A stretch of DNA of 64,000 nt from Mollicutes bacterium (GCA_003555335.1 PWHD01000021.1:62001-126000); one strand, 5' to 3'. Positions 1-9,468 are shown, counted from the first letter of the stretch. Translations and numbers: made by a program. The notes: generated by a model from the sequence alone, not told the origin.

Positions 1-386
1 CCCGTGATACGTTCGGGCTGGATGATCTCATCCGCGCCGAGACGTTGGACGACCTTCGCATGATAGTCATTTTGAACTTTGACCGTCACTTTCTTGACAC
101 CGATTTCCTTGAGAATCAGAGTGGTCATGATGCTGTCTTCGATGGGTTTACCGATGGCGACGATCACGTGGTCGATACTCTGGATACCGACTTCCTTCAG
201 GGCGCTTTCGTCCGAGGTGTCGACCACGACCGCATGGGTCGCGATTTTCGAAACTTTGTTGATGCGGGTTTTGTCCCTATCCAAGACGAGCACCTCGTGC
301 CCGACCTTGATCAGTTCTTCGACCACGCTGAGACCAAAACGGCCGATGCCGATGACCGCGAAGGTTTTCTTGGCTTTCTTAGACAT
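1..386 (-). CDS. ktrA: Potassium uptake regulatory subunit (KtrA/TrkA-N type), 3' part missing
   Basis: The first 128 residues are present; the gene runs off the left edge of the window. The N-terminus carries a Rossmann dinucleotide-binding fold with the glycine motif GIGRFG at residues 13-18, then an acidic residue at the end of strand 2 (LVLDRD), as in RCK/TrkA-N domains of Ktr and Trk systems. These cytosolic rings bind ADP/ATP or NAD(H) and gate a membrane K+ (or Na+) translocating subunit, which is not visible here. The C-terminal RCK_C domain would lie outside the window, so KtrA, KtrC and TrkA cannot be told apart; KtrA/KtrC is favoured by the single short RCK unit in Gram-positive relatives. 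The start is the only ATG upstream of the fold. It is divergent from the CPBP protease gene. Confidence 0.85.
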   Translation of the reverse strand, partial: MSKKAKKTFAVIGIGRFGLSVVEELIKVGHEVLVLDRDKTRINKVSKIATHAVVVDTSDESALKEVGIQSIDHVIVAIGKPIEDSIMTTLILKEIGVKKVTVKVQNDYHAKVVQRLGADEIIQPERIT

Positions 387-425
387 AATAACACCACTTT
401 CTATAACTTTCACTATCTTGTAACT

Positions 426-453
426 ATCTTAACACAGAAAGCGTGTGTGTCAA
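426..453 (-). promoter_or_regulatory. Candidate promoter for the potassium regulator gene
   Basis: On the minus strand a perfect -35 TTGACA (448-453) lies 16 bp from a weaker -10 TAAGAT (426-431), about 40 bp before the start codon. It is almost back to back with the plus-strand promoter of the protease gene. Confidence 0.45.
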
Positions 454-458
454 TTTTT

Positions 459-488
459 TTGTTTTGGTGCTGAAAATCGTGGTATAAT
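459..488 (+). promoter_or_regulatory. Promoter of the CPBP protease gene
   Basis: The -10 is a perfect TATAAT at 483-488, and a -35-like TTGTTT lies at 459-464 with an 18-bp spacer. The predicted transcription start near 495 excludes the upstream in-frame ATG codons and supports the GTG start at 538. Confidence 0.6.
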
Positions 489-537
489 GATTGAGAATAA
501 AAGAAATGACAACTGTGATTACAATGAGGTGCAGACG

Positions 538-1269
538 GTGGAAAAAAACACTAAACGCAAAACCAGTCTCAACTTGAAAATCGTGCTGACTTACATCTTC
601 AGCTTTCTGGCACTGAACTTGGTGATTCTGATATTTTTGGGCGTCTTCCCCGATGTCATCGAGGATGAAACGCGTCTTAACAACATCCTTGTCGGTTTGA
701 ACTTGCTTTGGTATGTCGGGCTGCTCATCGCCCTTGTGATTATTGCGAGAATCTATCTTTTCGTCAACCAGTGGGCCTATTTCAAAAGCAACCCCAGGCG
801 CAGTTTCAGTTTGATTGTTGTCGGACTTGTCGGGGTTTTTCTTGTCAGCATTCTCGTCAATCTCATCTTCGCCTGGCTCGGCATCGAACTCGATCCACAG
901 AATCAAGAAGCGCTTGAAGCGCTTATGCAAGCTGGTCCATGGGCGGTTGCGGGCCTCGTGGTGTTCGCCGGTTTCCTGGCCCCGATCACTGAAGAGATCG
1001 TCTTCAGAAAAGGCGTTTACGGGATGGTCCATCACAAGTACGGCAATGTCGCGGCCATCATCATCAACAGCTTCTTCTTCGGACTTGTGCACGTGCTTGG
1101 CGATATCGTTACGGATTTCAGCAGTATCATCAATATCGTCCCTTATTTCGCACTCGGGCTTTTTATATCCTATATCTATTATCGCTCGGCCAAGATTATC
1201 TATGTCCCGATCATCATCCATATGGCCTACAATCTGATTTTGCTCACATCGCTACTTTTCATGATCTAA
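538..1269 (+). CDS. CPBP family intramembrane glutamic protease (CAAX-like)
   Basis: A 243-residue polytopic membrane protein with about six hydrophobic segments. The CPBP/Abi signature is complete: EEIVFRKG in motif 1 (paired glutamates plus arginine), FFFGLVH in motif 2 and HMAYN in motif 3, which supply the catalytic glutamate and histidines of Rce1-like proteases. Bacterial members act in the membrane on varied substrates, including bacteriocin immunity and regulated proteolysis, so the substrate here is unknown. The start is GTG at 538, preceded by GAGGTG with a 6-nt spacer; earlier ATG codons lie in the promoter. The last 18 bp overlap the convergent ankyrin gene and no terminator separates them. 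Confidence 0.85.
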   Translation: MEKNTKRKTSLNLKIVLTYIFSFLALNLVILIFLGVFPDVIEDETRLNNILVGLNLLWYVGLLIALVIIARIYLFVNQWAYFKSNPRRSFSLIVVGLVGVFLVSILVNLIFAWLGIELDPQNQEALEALMQAGPWAVAGLVVFAGFLAPITEEIVFRKGVYGMVHHKYGNVAAIIINSFFFGLVHVLGDIVTDFSSIINIVPYFALGLFISYIYYRSAKIIYVPIIIHMAYNLILLTSLLFMI

Positions 1270-2379
1270 TAAGGCGGAAAGTTCTAAAGACGACTCGATC
1301 AGACTTTGTGTTTCCTTGTCGAGATCGTCTTTTTTCATGCCTGTGAGTTCAAAGAATAGGGTATATTCCTGCAGCGCCGCATAGAAGGCGGCGGGACGGT
1401 TGAAATGGTCGACACCTTTGAGGTCCCAAATCCGTTTCAACATGATTCTGAGCAGAAGCGGGTCCTTGAGAAGAAGAATGTAGAAAAGGGGTTTGTTTCC
1501 GAAGACATCTTTCTCATTGAGTTTCGTTTCCATTCTTATGTAGGCTTCCGCCTCATCGATGCTCTCTTCTCGAAGCGCGCGGTGAAGCGGCTGTTCCTTA
1601 TAGGCGTTTTTGATATGCATATCGTTGTCGAACCTGGAGAAAAGCGTGATGATTTCTCCGAAATTTCTCGCATAATCGTAGGCGTTGTGTTCGAAACGGT
1701 CCTTGAAACCAGGCATCAGTCCTGACGACAGGAGTTCGCTTACCAAGGATTCATCGCCCCTTTGCGAGGCGAGGTGAAGCGGGGACTGTCCGTAGATGTT
1801 TTTGATGTATGGGGTGATATGGAGCTTGAAAAGTTGCATCTGCATGCTCGCGGTGCCGTATCTCGCAGCCTCATGCTGGAGATTTTCATTCTGGAAGTTG
1901 AGGCGGTGGGGATTGACACCGGCGTTCAAAAGGTGCGTGAGCACATCGGTTTTCTTGCTTCTCATGGCATGGAAGAGCGTGCTGTTTCCGAGTGCGTCCG
2001 TCGCATGGATGTCGGCACCACGCTCGATCAATATCTTGACGCAGTCGAGCGCGCCTTTCTCGGCGGCGAGCATCAAGGGGGTGATGCCTTTGTTGTTCCT
2101 TGCATTGACGGTGGCATCGGCATCAAGCAGTGTGCGCACAACTTCCTGTTCGCCCATGAGGGCCGCCAGGTGCAACGGGGTTTGGCCCCGCTTGCTCATC
2201 CTGTCGACATCGACACCTTTTTCGATCATATAATTGGTGAGTTCGAGCGATTTTTGGCGCACCGCATAAAAAAGACCATTTTGGCCATGCTTGTCCATCG
2301 CGCTCATGTCTGACGCGCTCAAGCTGTCATAGTCATTTTTTTTGATTGCCTTCAGCAGTGCTTTTCTCATAATCTCCAC
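1252..2379 (-). CDS. Ankyrin-repeat protein
   Basis: About 375 residues made almost entirely of ankyrin repeats. At least eight can be seen; the clearest are near residues 60-125 (GQTPLHLAALMGEQEVVRTL, then GITPLMLAAEKGALDCVKIL) and one with GQSPLHLASQRGDESLV. There is no signal peptide, membrane segment or enzymatic domain, so it is probably a cytosolic protein-binding scaffold with an unknown partner. The last third is more degenerate. The start is uncertain: GTG at 2379 has AAAGG at good spacing, while ATG 2385 and ATG 2370 are alternatives. It lies downstream of hup, past a strong terminator, and converges on the protease gene. Confidence 0.8.
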   Translation of the reverse strand: MEIMRKALLKAIKKNDYDSLSASDMSAMDKHGQNGLFYAVRQKSLELTNYMIEKGVDVDRMSKRGQTPLHLAALMGEQEVVRTLLDADATVNARNNKGITPLMLAAEKGALDCVKILIERGADIHATDALGNSTLFHAMRSKKTDVLTHLLNAGVNPHRLNFQNENLQHEAARYGTASMQMQLFKLHITPYIKNIYGQSPLHLASQRGDESLVSELLSSGLMPGFKDRFEHNAYDYARNFGEIITLFSRFDNDMHIKNAYKEQPLHRALREESIDEAEAYIRMETKLNEKDVFGNKPLFYILLLKDPLLLRIMLKRIWDLKGVDHFNRPAAFYAALQEYTLFFELTGMKKDDLDKETQSLIESSLELSALLDHEK

Positions 2380-2414
2380 GGACATCACCTTTAATTAAAG
2401 CCTATCACATCGAT

Positions 2415-2448
2415 AAAAAAAATACCATATTTTATATGGTATTTTTTT
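2415..2448 (-). terminator. Intrinsic terminator after the HU gene
   Basis: A 9-bp stem ATACCATAT/ATATGGTAT (2422-2430 and 2434-2442) with a 3-nt loop is flanked by an A-run and a T-run that extend the pairing. It lies directly downstream of the HU stop codon and could act in both directions. Confidence 0.85.
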
Positions 2449-2463
2449 ATGCGGCGTGAAAAA

Positions 2464-2736
2464 TTATCTAACTGCTTCTTTGAGTACTTTGCCTGCTTTA
2501 AAGGCTGGAGATTTCTGTGCATCGATGTGAATTGGCGCACCGGTTCTTGGGTTGTGACCAACGCGTGGCTTGCGTTCGCGAACTTCGAAAGTTCCAAATC
2601 CGGTAAGAACAACTTTTTCTCCTCTTACCAAAGCTTCCTGGATCACATCAAGAGTTGCGTTCAATGCTGATTCCGCATCTTTTTTAGTAAGTCCTGAGGT
2701 CTCTGAAACTTTTGCAATCAATTCTGTCTTATTCAT
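2464..2736 (-). CDS. hup: DNA-binding protein HU
   Basis: A 90-residue HU/IHF family protein at the usual family length. It starts MNKTELIAKVSE and carries the DNA-clamp arm RKPRVGHNPRTGAPI with the intercalating proline, followed by the C-terminal helix. HU homodimers bend and compact DNA and are the main nucleoid protein in Gram-positive bacteria. A strong AAGGAGGG ribosome binding site precedes the ATG. A consensus promoter lies upstream and an intrinsic terminator follows, so it is probably a highly expressed single-gene unit. It sits next to gpsA and der as B. subtilis hbs does. Confidence 0.97.
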   Translation of the reverse strand: MNKTELIAKVSETSGLTKKDAESALNATLDVIQEALVRGEKVVLTGFGTFEVRERKPRVGHNPRTGAPIHIDAQKSPAFKAGKVLKEAVR

Positions 2737-2773
2737 TCGATGAATTCCCTCCTTTTTTTTTTACCTTACGCTC

Positions 2774-2802
2774 ATTATAGCAAGTCAAATAGCGGTTTGC
2801 AA
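2774..2802 (-). promoter_or_regulatory. Promoter of hup
   Basis: On the minus strand TTGCAA (2797-2802), a 17-bp spacer and a perfect TATAAT (2774-2779) precede the HU start codon by about 40 bp. Confidence 0.8.
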
Positions 2803-2846
2803 GGATTTAAGCCAATTTTGAGAAAAATAATGGAAAAAATCCGGTT

Positions 2847-3848
2847 TCAGAAGCGGTATTCGGCCTTGGAATCCCTTGAAAGAAGGTCGGAAAGGGCTTT
2901 TCCGGGGGTGACGTGGTTGAAGACCACATCATAGATGGCATCGATGATCGGGGTCTCAATGGAGGCCTTATGGGCAAGATGATAGGCGGCTTCGGTGGTT
3001 CTTATCCCTTCGACGACCATCGTCATCGAGGCGAGGGTCGATTCCAAATCCTTGCCGCGGCCGATTTTATAGCCGGCTTGGAAGTTTCTTGAGTGTTCCG
3101 AGGTGCAGGTGACAATCAGATCACCGATTCCGCTTAGGCCGAAGAGCGTGTCGGTCGACGCGCCTTCATATTCATAGAGGCGTTCCATCTCCACAAGCGC
3201 TCTTGTCATGAACGCCGCGAGCGCGTTGTCGCCAAGACCCTGTCCCCGCATGATCCCCGCGGCGAGGGCGAAGATGTTTTTGAGGGAGCCGCCGAGTTCG
3301 ACACCCTTTAGGTCCGTGGACGAATAGACTCTGAAATAGGTCTTGTTGTGGAAAAGGGATTGGACATAAAGCGCCGCTTCTTCGTTCTCGCTCGCACTTG
3401 TCAGGGCGGTCGTCATGCCGCGGATGACTTCTTCCGCATGAGAAGGCCCCGAAAGGGTGACGAAGTCCTTGAGGTATTTTTCCGGCATGAGTTCCATGAA
3501 TATCTCACTGATTCTTTTGAAAGTCAGCGGTTCGATACCCTTGGCGGCGTTGATGATGGTCTTTTCGGTATTGATATGGGGGAGTGCCGATTTTATGGCG
3601 CTTCTGAGCACTTTCGTCGGCACGACGAAAAGGAGGGTGTCGGCATGGTCCATCGCCGCTTTGATATCGGTGGTGGCCTTGATGCTTTCCGGGATGTATT
3701 CATTGAGTTGGATACAGATGTGCAATTCGTTGATCTTCTCGACAATCTTGGAATCGATGTCATAGACAAGGACATCGTGGTTGTTGTCGGCGAGGACCTT
3801 GGAAAGGGCGAGTCCCCAGGAACCGCCGCCGATGATGGAAATTTTCAT
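2847..3848 (-). CDS. gpsA: Glycerol-3-phosphate dehydrogenase [NAD(P)+]
   Basis: A cytosolic enzyme that reduces dihydroxyacetone phosphate to sn-glycerol 3-phosphate, the backbone for phospholipid synthesis. The 333-residue product has the N-terminal dinucleotide motif GGGSWG (residues 7-12), the SGPSHAEE segment, and the catalytic-lysine region LGGSLKNIFALAAG typical of GpsA. Length is normal. ATG at 3848 begins just after the der stop; a GTG at 3857 would overlap der but would add residues before the usual MKISIIGGG start. The order der-gpsA-hup is as in B. subtilis. Confidence 0.95.
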   Translation of the reverse strand: MKISIIGGGSWGLALSKVLADNNHDVLVYDIDSKIVEKINELHICIQLNEYIPESIKATTDIKAAMDHADTLLFVVPTKVLRSAIKSALPHINTEKTIINAAKGIEPLTFKRISEIFMELMPEKYLKDFVTLSGPSHAEEVIRGMTTALTSASENEEAALYVQSLFHNKTYFRVYSSTDLKGVELGGSLKNIFALAAGIMRGQGLGDNALAAFMTRALVEMERLYEYEGASTDTLFGLSGIGDLIVTCTSEHSRNFQAGYKIGRGKDLESTLASMTMVVEGIRTTEAAYHLAHKASIETPIIDAIYDVVFNHVTPGKALSDLLSRDSKAEYRF

Positions 3849-3849
3849 C

Positions 3850-5157
3850 TCAATCACGCTTTCTAAGGATTATTTTGATTGGCGTGCCTTCGAAATCGAA
3901 GGCTTCCCTCAATTTGTTCTTGATGTAGCGTTCATAGCTGAAATGCATCCACTCGGTATTGTTGACAAATAGCACGAAAGTCGGGGGTTTGACCGATACC
4001 TGCGTGGCGTAATACGCTTTCACGACACCACCGTTATGGCTTTTGGGCGGATTCATGTGGAAGGCATCGGAGATGACATCGTTGAGTACCGAAGTCTGAA
4101 CGCGTCTGGTATAGTGGTCATAGACTCTGTTGATGACGGGAAAAAGCGTATTGACGCGGGCTTTGGTCAATGCGGACAAAAAGATGATGGGGGCATAAGA
4201 CAGAAACTTGAAGTGCGCGCGGATTTCTTCTTCCCAGAGGTTCATCGTCCGTGTGTCTTTTTCGACCAGGTCCCATTTGTTGATGACGATGATGACGCCG
4301 CGGCCCTCTTCATGGGCATAGCCGGCGATTTTCTTGTCCTGTTCGCGGATGCCGGTCTCGGCATCGATCAAAATAAGGCTGATGTCGCTTCTTTCAATGG
4401 CGGAGAGTGCTCTGAGCACACTGTATTTTTCCGCGCTTTCATACACCTTGCCGCGTTTTCGCAGTCCGGCCGTGTCGATGACGACATATTCCTGGCCGTC
4501 TTTCTCGAAAATCGAGTCGACCGCGTCCCTTGTCGTCCCTTCGACTTCGCTCACAATCACCCTATTCTCACCGAGCAGGGTGTTCATGAGTGAGCTCTTG
4601 CCGACATTCGGTCGGCCGATGAGGCAGAATTTGATGGTGTCCTCCTCATAGGGTTCGGGGACGCTTTCGGGAAGGTGGGCTGTGACTTCATCCAAAAGGT
4701 CGCCGACACCGACGCTGTGGGCGGCGCTGACAGCGACGGGGTCGCCCAGACCGAGTGCGTAGAATTCATAGAGGTTGTCCTTCTGCGAGACGTCGTCGAC
4801 TTTGTTCACGGCGACAATCACGGGTTTGTCGGCCCGGTATAAAATTCTCGCCACCATGGAGTCCTCTTCGGTGATGCCGGTCTTGACGTCCACCACAAAA
4901 ATGATGACATCGGCTTCCTCGATGGCGATTTCCGCCTGGGATTTTATGTCATGAACAAAAGGGGCATCGTCAAAGTCGATGCCCCCGGTGTCGATGAGAT
5001 TGAAATGTCTTGTCAGCCACTCCGCCTTGGCGTAGATGCGGTCGCGGGTGAGTCCGGGGGTTTCATCGGTAATGGAGAGTCTTTTACCGATAATGCGGTT
5101 GAACAGGGTGCTTTTGCCGACATTCGGTCTGCCGACAATGGCAACGTTTGGGATCAT
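3850..5157 (-). CDS. der: Ribosome biogenesis GTPase Der (EngA)
   Basis: 435 residues with two tandem GTPase domains. Domain 1 has GRPNVGKST near residue 8, DTGG and NKVD. Domain 2 has GRPNVGKSS near residue 180, DTAGLRKRG and NKWD. A KH-like domain closes the protein. Der is essential for 50S subunit maturation. It lies between the S1 protein gene and gpsA, ends with TGA, and is probably co-transcribed with both. The ribosome binding site AAGGGGGG lies 6 nt before the ATG. Confidence 0.97.
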   Translation of the reverse strand: MIPNVAIVGRPNVGKSTLFNRIIGKRLSITDETPGLTRDRIYAKAEWLTRHFNLIDTGGIDFDDAPFVHDIKSQAEIAIEEADVIIFVVDVKTGITEEDSMVARILYRADKPVIVAVNKVDDVSQKDNLYEFYALGLGDPVAVSAAHSVGVGDLLDEVTAHLPESVPEPYEEDTIKFCLIGRPNVGKSSLMNTLLGENRVIVSEVEGTTRDAVDSIFEKDGQEYVVIDTAGLRKRGKVYESAEKYSVLRALSAIERSDISLILIDAETGIREQDKKIAGYAHEEGRGVIIVINKWDLVEKDTRTMNLWEEEIRAHFKFLSYAPIIFLSALTKARVNTLFPVINRVYDHYTRRVQTSVLNDVISDAFHMNPPKSHNGGVVKAYYATQVSVKPPTFVLFVNNTEWMHFSYERYIKNKLREAFDFEGTPIKIILRKRD

Positions 5158-5185
5158 GACGAGCCCCCCTTGTTTTCATGTATGA

Positions 5186-6556
5186 TTATTTTTTGAAGTC
5201 CTTGAGCTTGTCGGCGAAGAGTTCGCCGAGTGTCTGGGACTGGTCTTCCTTGTTCTCGCTTTTGAGGTGCTTCTTGAATTCGTCTCTGATTTTCTTTTCA
5301 TCATAGGTTTTCTTGCTGATGACCATCTGCCATCTCTTGGGATCGAATTTCAGGACGGTCGCGTTGATGACATCGCCTTCTTTGACGACATCGGTCACTG
5401 ACTCGGTCCGCTTGTCCTGAAGCTCACCGATCGGCAAAAACGCATAGACGCCCTGTACTTCCACAAGGGCTCCGTTGGACTGGATTTCCTTGACTTCACC
5501 GGTGATGCTTTCACCGGGTTTGACCTTGACATCTTGCCAGGGATTGTATTCGAGGTGTTTCTTGGAGAGCTGCATCCGCTGGTTTTCGGGATCGATTGAA
5601 AGAATCTGCGCCTCGATCTCGTCGCCGACGGAGACCTCACCGGCAAGGTTGAAACGGGGGTTCCAGGAATAATCGTTTTTGTTGATGATGCCGGCGACAT
5701 CCTTCTCGACTTCGACAAGGATTCCGAACTTCATCTTCTTGACGACTTTGCCTGTGACCTTGTCGCCGACTTCATGCTTCTCGGCGAATTTCTCCCAAGG
5801 CGTCTTTTGGAGGGCTTTCATCGAAAGACTGCGCTTTTGTTTGTTGACATCGATGACCATGACTTCGACTTCCTGTCCTTCTTTCAAGAGATCGCTCGGT
5901 TTGCCGATCTTATGATGGGACATCTCGGAGATATGCAGAAGTCCTTCGACTTCGCCGAAACGGATGAAGGCGCCATATGGCATGAGCTTCGAGACGGTTC
6001 CTGTCAGAACGTCACCCTTCTGGATGTTTTCGAGTTCCTTTTCTTTTTCTTTTTTCTTTTCTTCTTTGAGGACAGCCTTGTGAGAGACCACGATGCGTTT
6101 ACGGCTGATTTCGATCAGTTTGACCTCGAGGGTCTTGCCGACATACTGGCTCAGATCCTCCGTATAGGAAAGACTCACCTCGCGGGCGGGCATGAACATA
6201 TCGATGCCGTAGGCGCGAACGACCAGTCCACCCTTGTTATGCTCCTTGACCACCGCTTCGAAAGTCTCGTCATTTGCGAATTTGTTCTGCAGGTCTTCAA
6301 AAATCTCAGTCTTCTCGATTTCGATTCTTGAAAGTAAAAGGACACCGGCCTCGTCATCTTTTTTCTTGACGACCGCTTCGATCTCATCGCCTTCCTTGAC
6401 GACATCGTGACAGCTTGCGACATCCTTGGTGGTGAGGTTGTCCCGGTAGATGGTTCCTTCAGTCGAATAACCGACATCGACGATGACCTCGTTATCCTTC
6501 ACCTGATAGACGGTCCCCTTGACCGTGCTTCCTTCTTCAATGTTCTTAAAGTTCAT
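5186..6556 (-). CDS. ypfD: S1 RNA-binding domain protein (YpfD/RpsA-like)
   Basis: 456 residues made of successive S1 OB-fold RNA-binding domains at roughly 8-70, 88-155, 178-245, 265-330 and 348-415; the third (MPYGAFIRFGEVEGLLHIS) is nearest consensus. Low-G+C Gram-positive bacteria have such short S1-like proteins directly after cmk, and their role on the ribosome is less essential than that of E. coli S1. A Lys/Glu-rich linker near residues 160-172 separates domains 2 and 3. The ATG lies inside the end of cmk (11-bp overlap) after GAGGAAG, so translation is likely coupled. Confidence 0.9.
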   Translation of the reverse strand: MNFKNIEEGSTVKGTVYQVKDNEVIVDVGYSTEGTIYRDNLTTKDVASCHDVVKEGDEIEAVVKKKDDEAGVLLLSRIEIEKTEIFEDLQNKFANDETFEAVVKEHNKGGLVVRAYGIDMFMPAREVSLSYTEDLSQYVGKTLEVKLIEISRKRIVVSHKAVLKEEKKKEKEKELENIQKGDVLTGTVSKLMPYGAFIRFGEVEGLLHISEMSHHKIGKPSDLLKEGQEVEVMVIDVNKQKRSLSMKALQKTPWEKFAEKHEVGDKVTGKVVKKMKFGILVEVEKDVAGIINKNDYSWNPRFNLAGEVSVGDEIEAQILSIDPENQRMQLSKKHLEYNPWQDVKVKPGESITGEVKEIQSNGALVEVQGVYAFLPIGELQDKRTESVTDVVKEGDVINATVLKFDPKRWQMVISKKTYDEKKIRDEFKKHLKSENKEDQSQTLGELFADKLKDFKK

Positions 6557-7211
6557 GTTTATCTTCCTCTCTGACTTTTGCTTCTATGGTTTTGACCACA
6601 TCCGGAATATCCATGTCGGATGTATCGATGATGATCGCATCTTCCGCCGGTCTGAGCGGACTTTCTTCCCTGTTGGTATCGAATTCGTCCCGTCTGATGA
6701 TTTCTGCTTCCAAATCCTCAAGCGGGATGTGGATGCCGTATTTCGCGTTTTCAAGAAAACGTCTTTTGGCCCGTGTGGCGACATCGGCGGTCAGGAAAAA
6801 TTTGTAGTCGGCATCGGGAAGAACGTGATAGCCGATATCCCTTCCATCCATGACGAGGTTACGATCTTGTGCCATCTCGCGTTGGCGTTGGACCAGCTTT
6901 CGTCTCACCTCGCGGTGCGACGATACCACTGAGACATTGTTCGAGACTTCACGTGACCGGATTTCGTTGTCTACAGGGCGATTGTCCATAAATAAGACGC
7001 CGTCTTTATAATCAAAGGTCGTTTGATCAAGAAAATCGAAGGCGTCTTCATCGTTCAAATCAACATTGAGTCTCATCGCTTTAAGCGTGATTGCACGATA
7101 CATCGCGCCGGTGTCTATGTAGGTGTACCCGAAGCGTTCGGCAACCAGTTTGGCGATGGTGCTTTTTCCTGCGCCGGCGGGGCCGTCGATGGCTATTTGT
7201 ACTGTGGACAT
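6546..7211 (-). CDS. cmk: Cytidylate kinase
   Basis: Phosphorylates CMP and dCMP to the diphosphates with ATP. The 221-residue protein has the P-loop GPAGAGKST at residues 10-18 and the substrate-binding YIDTGAMYRA segment, with DGRDIG further on, all typical of bacterial CMP kinase. ATG at 7211 is preceded by GAGGTGATC. It is the first gene of the operon cmk-ypfD-der-gpsA. Confidence 0.97.
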   Translation of the reverse strand: MSTVQIAIDGPAGAGKSTIAKLVAERFGYTYIDTGAMYRAITLKAMRLNVDLNDEDAFDFLDQTTFDYKDGVLFMDNRPVDNEIRSREVSNNVSVVSSHREVRRKLVQRQREMAQDRNLVMDGRDIGYHVLPDADYKFFLTADVATRAKRRFLENAKYGIHIPLEDLEAEIIRRDEFDTNREESPLRPAEDAIIIDTSDMDIPDVVKTIEAKVREEDKHEL

Positions 7212-7238
7212 CAGATCACCTCTTCAAAAATCATTCCT

Positions 7239-7265
7239 ATTATAACACAAACAGGCTTTTTTCAA
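7239..7265 (-). promoter_or_regulatory. Promoter of the cmk operon
   Basis: A perfect -10 TATAAT (7239-7244 on the minus strand) lies 28 bp before the cmk ATG. A TTGAAA (7260-7265) lies 15 bp further upstream, a slightly short spacer. Confidence 0.6.
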
Positions 7266-7346
7266 TAATACTATTTTATGTTATTTGGTAAGATAAATCA
7301 AAGGATATTCCCTATTTAAAACAAATCGTCTCAACCAAATTAATCC

Positions 7347-7375
7347 TTGCGGATGTAAGCGCTTTTTGTTATACT
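7347..7375 (+). promoter_or_regulatory. Promoter of the membrane pyrophosphatase gene
   Basis: -35 TTGCGG (7347-7352), 17-bp spacer, -10 TATACT (7370-7375). A cre-like sequence occupies the spacer. Confidence 0.65.
7354..7367 (+). promoter_or_regulatory. Candidate CcpA (cre) site in the hppA promoter
   Basis: TGTAAGCGCTTTTT matches the cre consensus TGWNANCGNTNWCA at all fixed positions except the final CA. It lies wholly between the -35 and -10 elements, where bound CcpA would block RNA polymerase. Inference only; CcpA is not encoded in the window. Confidence 0.4.
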
Positions 7376-7428
7376 CTTTACAAGTCTGATAAACTTGACA
7401 AACACTGATTAATCCTGGGAGGATGCTT

Positions 7429-9468
7429 ATGACAAGTTTCTTGTTCATCGCACTGACATTCGGTATCATAGCACTGTTGTACGCCACCGTACTTTTTTAC
7501 AAAATCAAACGGATTGAAAAAGGCAATGCGCGTGTCATTGAAATCTCGGGCTACATCCGCGAAGGCGCGATGGCCTTTATGGCAAGACAATATAAGATTT
7601 TATCCCTGTTTGTCCTCATCCTGTTTTTCGTTATCGGTTTCTTCATCAGTTTCCAGACCGCTGGCGCTTTCGCTTTTGGCGCATTTTTGAGCGGTTTCGC
7701 CGGTTACCTCGGTATGAGAGGCGCCGTCGCAGCAAATTCACGAACCGCCACAAGCGCTCAAGACGAGGGAATGAACAAGGCGCTCGATATCGCCTTCTCC
7801 GGCGGTGCGGTCATGGGCATGGCCGTGGTCGGACTCGGACTGAGCGGCCTGATTCTCTATTATCTTTTCGGAACCCATGTCCTCGGCTACGGCATCGAGG
7901 AGATGGCACGCGTATTGACCGGTTTCGGACTCGGTGCTTCAAGCATCGCTTTGTTCGGCCGAGTCGGCGGTGGTATCTATACGAAGGCGGCTGATGTCGG
8001 TGCCGACCTTGTCGGCAAGATCGAAGCCGGTATTCCTGAAGATGATCCCAGGAACCCCGCGGTCATCGCCGACAACGTCGGCGACAACGTCGGTGATGTG
8101 GCCGGAATGGGTGCGGACCTCTTCGAATCCTATGTCGGGTCGATTATCGCCGCGATTACCCTTGGCGCTTTCTTAGAGGGCGCGGGCGGCGACCTTTTCC
8201 CTATCCAGGGCGCGCTTTTCCCTATTTTTCTGGCGACATTCGGCATCATCGCGGCGATACTTGGTACCATGACAATCAGGACCAAAGAAGCCGATGAACC
8301 CCACAAGGTTCTGAAAAAAGGTACCTATGTTGCCGGTTTCCTTTTCATCGTCTTCACACTCTTTTTGACCTGGTATTATGTCAGCGAAGGCTTTTTCGTG
8401 AATTACGGACCCTTCTTCGCGATCATCGCCGGATTGTTCGTCGGTATCGTCATCGGCCTGATCACCGAGGTCTATACCTCGAGCGATTATAAGCGTGTTC
8501 AGAAAATCGCCGAACAGAGCGAGACGGGTCATGCGACCAACATCATCGGCGGCCTTTCGATCGGTATGGAATCGACCGCGATTCCAATCTTGCTGATCGG
8601 CGGTGTGATCATGATTGCCTATGAAGTCGCCGGGCTTTACGGAATCGCGCTCAGTGCGGTTGGCATGCTTGCCACAACGGGCATGACCATCGCCATCGAC
8701 GCTTACGGACCGATTGCGGACAATGCCGGCGGTATCGCTGAAATGGCCGGGATGGGACCCGAAGTTCGGGCCATCACCGACAAACTCGACAGTGTCGGCA
8801 ACACGACCGCCGCCATCGGCAAGGGCTTTGCCATCGGCAGCGCGGCACTCACATCACTCGCGTTGTTCAGTGCTTTCGTCCAAGCGGCCGGACTGACAGC
8901 CATCGACATCACCAATCCCAGGGTGATCATCGGCATTCTGATCGGCGCGATGCTTCCGTTCCTGTTCAGTTCCCTCACCATGAGCAGTGTCGGAAGGGCC
9001 GCTGGCAAGATGATCGACGAGGTCAGGCGCCAGTTCAAGGAAATCCCCGGTATCATTGAAAGGACGGCCAAACCCGATTATGCGCGTTGTGTCGATATAT
9101 CGACCAAAGCCGCGCTCAAAGAGATGATTGCGCCGGCGATTCTCGCCATCGCCTCACCGTTGCTGGTTGGTTTCCTGCTCGGTGCCGAAGCCCTCGGCGG
9201 ATTGCTTGCAGGCGCACTCGCCAGTGGCATCAGCATGGCGATCTTCATGGCCAACAGCGGCGGCGCATGGGATAATGCGAAGAAGTTCATCGAAGAAGGC
9301 CACCACGGCAACAAGGGCGGTTTCGCCCACAAGGCCAGCGTCACCGGTGATACGGTCGGCGACCCCTTCAAGGACACAAGCGGTCCCTCGATCAACATCC
9401 TCATCAAACTCATGACCATCATCGCGCTGGTGTTTGCGGCATTGTTCGGTACGGGCATCATCTCCTGA
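7429..9468 (+). CDS. hppA: K+-dependent membrane-bound ion-pumping pyrophosphatase
   Basis: A 679-residue protein with about 16 membrane helices that hydrolyses cytosolic pyrophosphate and pumps H+ or Na+ outward. The catalytic loop is intact: a [12 protein letters not shown] stretch, then [20 protein letters not shown] and [14 protein letters not shown] second acidic loop ([13 protein letters not shown]) and the C-terminal [18 protein letters not shown] are also present. The [10 protein letters not shown] segment has alanine where K+-independent enzymes carry lysine (GNTTKA), so this one should need K+. H+ versus Na+ specificity is not decided. ATG 7429 has GGGAGG at 6-nt spacing; ATG 7423 abuts that site and is unlikely. 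A terminator follows. Confidence 0.95.
   Translation: MTSFLFIALTFGIIALLYATVLFYKIKRIEKGNARVIEISGYIREGAMAFMARQYKILSLFVLILFFVIGFFISFQTAGAFAFGAFLSGFAGYLGMRGAVAANSRTATSAQDEGMNKALDIAFSGGAVMGMAVVGLGLSGLILYYLFGTHVLGYGIEEMARVLTGFGLGASSIALFGRVGGGIYTKAADVGADLVGKIEAGIPEDDPRNPAVIADNVGDNVGDVAGMGADLFESYVGSIIAAITLGAFLEGAGGDLFPIQGALFPIFLATFGIIAAILGTMTIRTKEADEPHKVLKKGTYVAGFLFIVFTLFLTWYYVSEGFFVNYGPFFAIIAGLFVGIVIGLITEVYTSSDYKRVQKIAEQSETGHATNIIGGLSIGMESTAIPILLIGGVIMIAYEVAGLYGIALSAVGMLATTGMTIAIDAYGPIADNAGGIAEMAGMGPEVRAITDKLDSVGNTTAAIGKGFAIGSAALTSLALFSAFVQAAGLTAIDITNPRVIIGILIGAMLPFLFSSLTMSSVGRAAGKMIDEVRRQFKEIPGIIERTAKPDYARCVDISTKAALKEMIAPAILAIASPLLVGFLLGAEALGGLLAGALASGISMAIFMANSGGAWDNAKKFIEEGHHGNKGGFAHKASVTGDTVGDPFKDTSGPSINILIKLMTIIALVFAALFGTGIIS

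Noticed and set aside
424..1221. 265-codon minus-strand reading frame
   Set aside because: Antisense to the CPBP protease, whose catalytic motifs are complete; its composition is Asp/His-rich as in shadow frames.
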